From Acidobacteriota bacterium (GTDB lineage Bacteria > Acidobacteriota > JAAYUB01), in NCBI GenBank assembly GCA_029565065.1, contig JAKQOW010000017.1:124001-188000 (forward strand): a DNA stretch of 64,000 nucleotides. The letters run 5' to 3'. Numbering within the stretch: the first letter of the stretch is position 1; the number at the start of each line of letters is the position of its first letter. The translations under genes were made by a program, and so were the position numbers. Below are positions 52,561-64,000 of this stretch, piece by piece. Under the pieces are notes generated by a model. It was not told the DNA's origin, did not search any database, and saw nothing but the letters and a program-made list of their open reading frames with translations.

Positions 52561-53094
52561 ATGGGCGACAAGAAGTGGTACATCATCCACACGTATAGCG
52601 GCTTCGAGCGCCGGGTCGCCGAGAGCCTGATGAACCGCATCCAGATCGCCGGGATCGAGGGCGCCATCGGGCAGATCCTGATCCCCACCGAAGATCTCGT
52701 GGAGATCAAGGGCGGCAAGAAGGTGGTCACGTCCAAGATCGTGTATCCCGGGTACGTGCTCATCGAACTGGACATGACCGACGAGATGTGGCACCTGATC
52801 CGCTCCATCCCCCGGGTGACGGGATTCATCAGCTCCGGCGGCAAGCCGACGCCGCTGACCGAGGAAGAGATCAACAGCCTGATGAGCTCCCTGATGGCGT
52901 CGGCGGAGAAGCCCAAGCCCCGTTTCCGGTTCGAGAAGGGCGAAACCGTCAAGATCATCGACGGCCCCTTCTCCAACTTCGTCGGGGTCGTGGATGACAT
53001 CAACAACGAGAAGAGCACGCTGAAGGTTTCGGTCACCATCTTCGGGCGTCAGACCCCGGTGGAGCTCAACTTCCTTCAGGTGGAGAAGATTTAA
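52561..53094 (+). CDS. nusG: Transcription termination/antitermination protein NusG
   Basis: The protein has 177 residues. The NGN domain opens '[20 protein letters not shown]' and contains '[20 protein letters not shown]'. The C-terminal KOW domain is '[20 protein letters not shown]'. It binds RNA polymerase and couples it to Rho or the ribosome. It is translated with secE. Confidence 0.98.
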   Translation: MGDKKWYIIHTYSGFERRVAESLMNRIQIAGIEGAIGQILIPTEDLVEIKGGKKVVTSKIVYPGYVLIELDMTDEMWHLIRSIPRVTGFISSGGKPTPLTEEEINSLMSSLMASAEKPKPRFRFEKGETVKIIDGPFSNFVGVVDDINNEKSTLKVSVTIFGRQTPVELNFLQVEKI

Positions 53095-53103
53095 GGAGTT
53101 CCC

Positions 53104-53529
53104 ATGGCCAAAAAAGCGGTCGGTTTCATCAAACTGCAGATACCCGCCGGTCAGGCCACTCCGGCCCCCCCCGTGGGCCCGGCACTCGGCCAGCACGGCG
53201 TCAACATCATGGATTTCTGCAAGAACTTCAACGCGAAGACTCAGAAGGATTCCGGACTGATCATCCCGGTAGTCATCACGGTCTACAGCGACAAGTCCTA
53301 CTCCTTCATCACCAAGACGCCGCCGGCGGCGGTGCTCTTGAAGCAGATGGCGAAGATTGCCAAAGGTTCCCCCGAGCCCAACAAGAACAAGGTGGCCAAG
53401 CTGTCCATGGCTCAGGTCAAGGATATCGCCAAGACAAAGCTGCCCGACCTGAATTGCTACGACGTGGACGCCGCGGTGAAAATCATCATGGGCACCGCGC
53501 GGAGCATGGGCATCGAAATTAGTGAATAG
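53104..53529 (+). CDS. rplK: Ribosomal protein uL11
   Basis: The protein has 141 residues. It opens '[20 protein letters not shown]' and contains '[20 protein letters not shown]', the hallmark of uL11, which forms the GTPase-associated centre with uL10/bL12. The 9-base gap to nusG leaves no room for an operator of the L1 type upstream. Confidence 0.98.
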   Translation: MAKKAVGFIKLQIPAGQATPAPPVGPALGQHGVNIMDFCKNFNAKTQKDSGLIIPVVITVYSDKSYSFITKTPPAAVLLKQMAKIAKGSPEPNKNKVAKLSMAQVKDIAKTKLPDLNCYDVDAAVKIIMGTARSMGIEISE

Positions 53530-53541
53530 AGGTAGATTCCG

Positions 53542-54246
53542 ATGGCCAAACGCGGAAAGAAATACAACAACGCCTCCCAGCTCGTGGACCTGCGGGAATA
53601 TGAACTGAACGAGGCCGTCGCCCTGATCAAGAAGATCGCCTTCGCCAAATTCGACGAGACGCTTGAGGTCTCCATGCGGCTGGGTGTCAATCCCAAGTAC
53701 GCCGACCAGATGGTCCGCGGCACGGTGGTGCTGCCCCACGGCCTGGGCAAGTCGAAGAAGGTGGCGGTCATCACCTCGGCCGAGAAGTTCAAGGAAGCCC
53801 AGGACGCCGGCGCCGACGAAGTGGGCGCCGAGGACCTGGTGGACAAAATCTCCAAAGGCTACCTGGACTTCGACGCCGTCGTGGCCACACCCGACATGAT
53901 GAAGTTCGTCGGCCGCCTCGGCAAGGTTTTGGGCCCCCGCGGCCTGATGCCCAACCCGAAGACCGGCACCGTGACGACGGAAGTGGGGAAGGCCATCAAC
54001 GAGATCAAAGCCGGCAAGGTAGAGTTCCGGGTGGACAAGGGCGGCGTGGTCCACGCCCCCGTGGGCAAGCTCTCCTTTGATGTGGAAAAGCTCATCGAGA
54101 ACGCATCGGCCTTCATCGACGCCGTCGTCAAGGCCAAGCCGCCCGCCAGCAAGGGCAAGTATATCCATAGCATCTTCGCCTGCTCGTCCATGGGCCCGGG
54201 GATCCAGATCTCCCTGCCCTCCTTCGAGAAAGGCGCGAGGAAATAG
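53542..54246 (+). CDS. rplA: Ribosomal protein uL1
   Basis: The protein has 234 residues. It contains '[20 protein letters not shown]', '[20 protein letters not shown]' and '[20 protein letters not shown]', all typical. It forms the L1 stalk and represses its own operon in some bacteria. An A/G-rich ribosome site precedes it. Confidence 0.98.
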   Translation: MAKRGKKYNNASQLVDLREYELNEAVALIKKIAFAKFDETLEVSMRLGVNPKYADQMVRGTVVLPHGLGKSKKVAVITSAEKFKEAQDAGADEVGAEDLVDKISKGYLDFDAVVATPDMMKFVGRLGKVLGPRGLMPNPKTGTVTTEVGKAINEIKAGKVEFRVDKGGVVHAPVGKLSFDVEKLIENASAFIDAVVKAKPPASKGKYIHSIFACSSMGPGIQISLPSFEKGARK

Positions 54247-54248
54247 CC

Positions 54249-54761
54249 GTGAACAAGACCGAAAAAGAACAACTGCGCGAAGAACTGCACCACATCTTCA
54301 ACACCCACCCGTACGCCCTCGTACTCAGCTTCAGCGGGTTGAAGGTGAACGACGTGGCCGCCCTCCGGCGCAAGCTGCGCGACTCCAAGTGCGCCTACCG
54401 GGTGGTCAAGAACACCGTGGCCAAGATCGCCGCTGACGGTACGCCCATGGCCGCCCTGCTCGACCAGTTCGAGGGAACCACGGCCATCGCCTACCACCCC
54501 TCCGACCCCGTCGTCCTGGCCAAGATCTTCAGCGACTTCACCAAGGACAACAAGGCCATCGGGTTCAAGGGCATCCTGCTCGAAGGCCGGCCGCTGCCCG
54601 CCGACCAGCTCGAGATGGTGGTCAACATGCCCACCAAGACGGAATCGCTCAGCAAGATGCTGTTCCTGCTCAATTACCCGGTCACCAGCCTGGCCCGCGT
54701 GCTCCAGGCGTCGCTCCGCGACCTCTGCCTGGTCATGAAGGAAGCCCGGAAAGAATCCTGA
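54249..54761 (+). CDS. rplJ: Ribosomal protein uL10
   Basis: The protein has 170 residues from a GTG (54249), only two bases after the rplA stop. It carries '[20 protein letters not shown]' and '[20 protein letters not shown]'. It anchors bL12 dimers to the ribosome. The usual L10 leader RNA between rplA and rplJ is absent because there is no space for it. Confidence 0.97.
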   Translation: MNKTEKEQLREELHHIFNTHPYALVLSFSGLKVNDVAALRRKLRDSKCAYRVVKNTVAKIAADGTPMAALLDQFEGTTAIAYHPSDPVVLAKIFSDFTKDNKAIGFKGILLEGRPLPADQLEMVVNMPTKTESLSKMLFLLNYPVTSLARVLQASLRDLCLVMKEARKES

Positions 54762-54794
54762 GATTGATAAGCAATAAATTCTGGAGGTACCATA

Positions 54795-55181
54795 ATGTCT
54801 ATCACCCGTGAAGAAGTCCTCAACTGGATCGAGCAGTCGACGATGCTGGAAATCGCCCAGCTGGTCAAGGACATCGAGACGAAGTTCGGTGTCTCCGCCG
54901 CCGCGGCCGCCCCGGTCATGATGGGTGCTGCCGCCCCCGGCGCCGCCGCTGCGGCTGTGGCTGAAGAGAAGACCGAGTTCGAAGTGGTCCTGAAGGAAGT
55001 GGGCGCCGAGAAGATCAAGGTCATCAAGGTGGTCCGCGAAGTCACCAGCCTGGGCCTGAAAGAGGCCAAGGACCTGGTCGAGGGCGCGCCCAAGCCGGTC
55101 AAGGAAGGGGTCTCGAAGGACGAGGCCGAGTCCATCAAGAAGAAATTCGAAGAAGTCGGCGCCAAGGTTGAAATCAAGTAG
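54795..55181 (+). CDS. rplL: Ribosomal protein bL12
   Basis: The protein has 128 residues with a GGAGG site. The N-terminal dimerisation helices ('[20 protein letters not shown]') are joined by an Ala-rich hinge to the conserved factor-binding domain ('[19 protein letters not shown]', '[20 protein letters not shown]'). Confidence 0.98.
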   Translation: MSITREEVLNWIEQSTMLEIAQLVKDIETKFGVSAAAAAPVMMGAAAPGAAAAAVAEEKTEFEVVLKEVGAEKIKVIKVVREVTSLGLKEAKDLVEGAPKPVKEGVSKDEAESIKKKFEEVGAKVEIK

Positions 55182-55216
55182 GTCCGCGCCGGAGGACCGG
55201 CGAGAACCGGGAAAAC

Positions 55217-55253
55217 GGGATGGAAGGGAGCGTTTCCCTTTCATTCCCTTTTT
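55217..55253 (+). terminator. Intrinsic terminator/attenuator between rplL and rpoB
   Basis: The arm 55217-55229 pairs with 55235-55248 in a long stem with one bulged base and one G-T pair, closed by a 5-base loop. Five T follow (55249-55253). In Escherichia coli a partial terminator at the same place sets the ratio of ribosomal protein to polymerase transcripts; the same role is inferred here. Confidence 0.75.
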
Positions 55254-55286
55254 CCATTTAACCTTTTCTTTTTGCCCGGTTTAGGG

Positions 55287-55292
55287 TAGAAT
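55287..55292 (+). promoter_or_regulatory. Possible internal promoter for rpoBC
   Basis: A -10-like TAGAAT lies 34 bases after the attenuator in an AT-rich stretch, about 120 bases before rpoB. The upstream T-rich tract gives only a poor -35. Confidence 0.4.
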
Positions 55293-55414
55293 TTGTGACA
55301 TCCCGGCGGACGGTTGCGGACCATCAACTAGGCGCCCGTTGCCGCTCTGACAAATGCCGACCCCCCTTAACTGAGACGAGCCCGGACCCATTCTTACCCT
55401 GGAGATTTACGCCC

Positions 55415-59680
<4,266 letters not shown>

Positions 59681-59706
59681 GCGTTTCCGGCCAAGGAGGA
59701 ACGAGC

Positions 59707-63903
<4,197 letters not shown>

Positions 63904-63936
63904 GTCGGGTCGAACCGATCGTTCAAGACCACCAAC

Positions 63937-63968
63937 CGGCCGGAGCAGATGCTCCGGCCGTTTTTTTT
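63937..63968 (+). terminator. Intrinsic terminator after rpoC
   Basis: A 10-bp GC-rich stem (63937-63946 with 63951-63960) with loop AGAT is followed by eight T. It lies 34 bases after the rpoC stop and closes the operon. Confidence 0.96.
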
Positions 63969-64000
63969 GAGGCGGGGAAAGGCGAGACACCCGATCCGCC

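Overview
The window is a GC-rich bacterial chromosome segment. It is most likely from the Acidobacteriota. That inference rests on a secreted VWFA protein of the type named after acidobacteria, on a cysteine-rich insertion in RpoB of a kind I recall from acidobacterial RpoB, and on the Gram-negative envelope genes (TolC, two RND pumps, porin, DUF481 barrel, lipocalin). The phylum is an inference; no 16S rRNA gene is present.

Layout. 1-2.8 kb: a TolC-type outer-membrane protein cut by the window edge, then a decayed stretch with a transposase-like remnant and a Cys/Met PLP-enzyme pseudogene that lost its middle. 2.8-15.7 kb: a YedF/DsrE-like protein, a secreted ankyrin protein, a Cys-rich secreted protein with a strong promoter, an Lhr-type helicase, a radical SAM/SPASM enzyme, a Tat-exported aldo/keto reductase with Fe-S motifs, QueF and an HD-GYP protein. 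15.7-19.9 kb: three paralogous small exported proteins interleaved with a lipocalin, a DUF481 barrel and a receiver-like/DUF3052 protein. 19.9-31.5 kb: a membrane-fusion protein with two tandem RND pumps, a porin, a sodium:solute symporter and a zinc-ribbon protein. 31.6-43.4 kb: a DUF1460 amidase coupled to a double-domain glycosyltransferase, DUF3667, VWFA, cupin, a tricorn-like protease, a saccharopine-dehydrogenase-like protein and a molybdopterin-fold-like exported protein. 43.4-47.2 kb: a tightly overlapped amidase-gerMN-murI-rph-rdgB operon behind a consensus promoter. 47.3-50.2 kb: a lipoprotein and an S9 peptidase. 50.2-64 kb: the classical information-processing block tRNA-Thr, Tyr, Gly, Thr, tuf, rpmG, tRNA-Trp, secE, nusG, rplK, rplA, rplJ, rplL, attenuator, rpoB, rpoC, terminator.

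The least explained signal is a family of intergenic patches made of 6-, 7- and 8-nt repeats. In these the period is kept while the sequence changes. The best example (10335-10809) holds 39 consecutive heptamers with no phase slip and is bounded by 34-nt imperfect inverted repeats. Related patches lie at 2384-2523, 2711-2816, 11954-12138, 13573-13612, 31025-31045, 33881-33915 and 42114-42195, always between genes.
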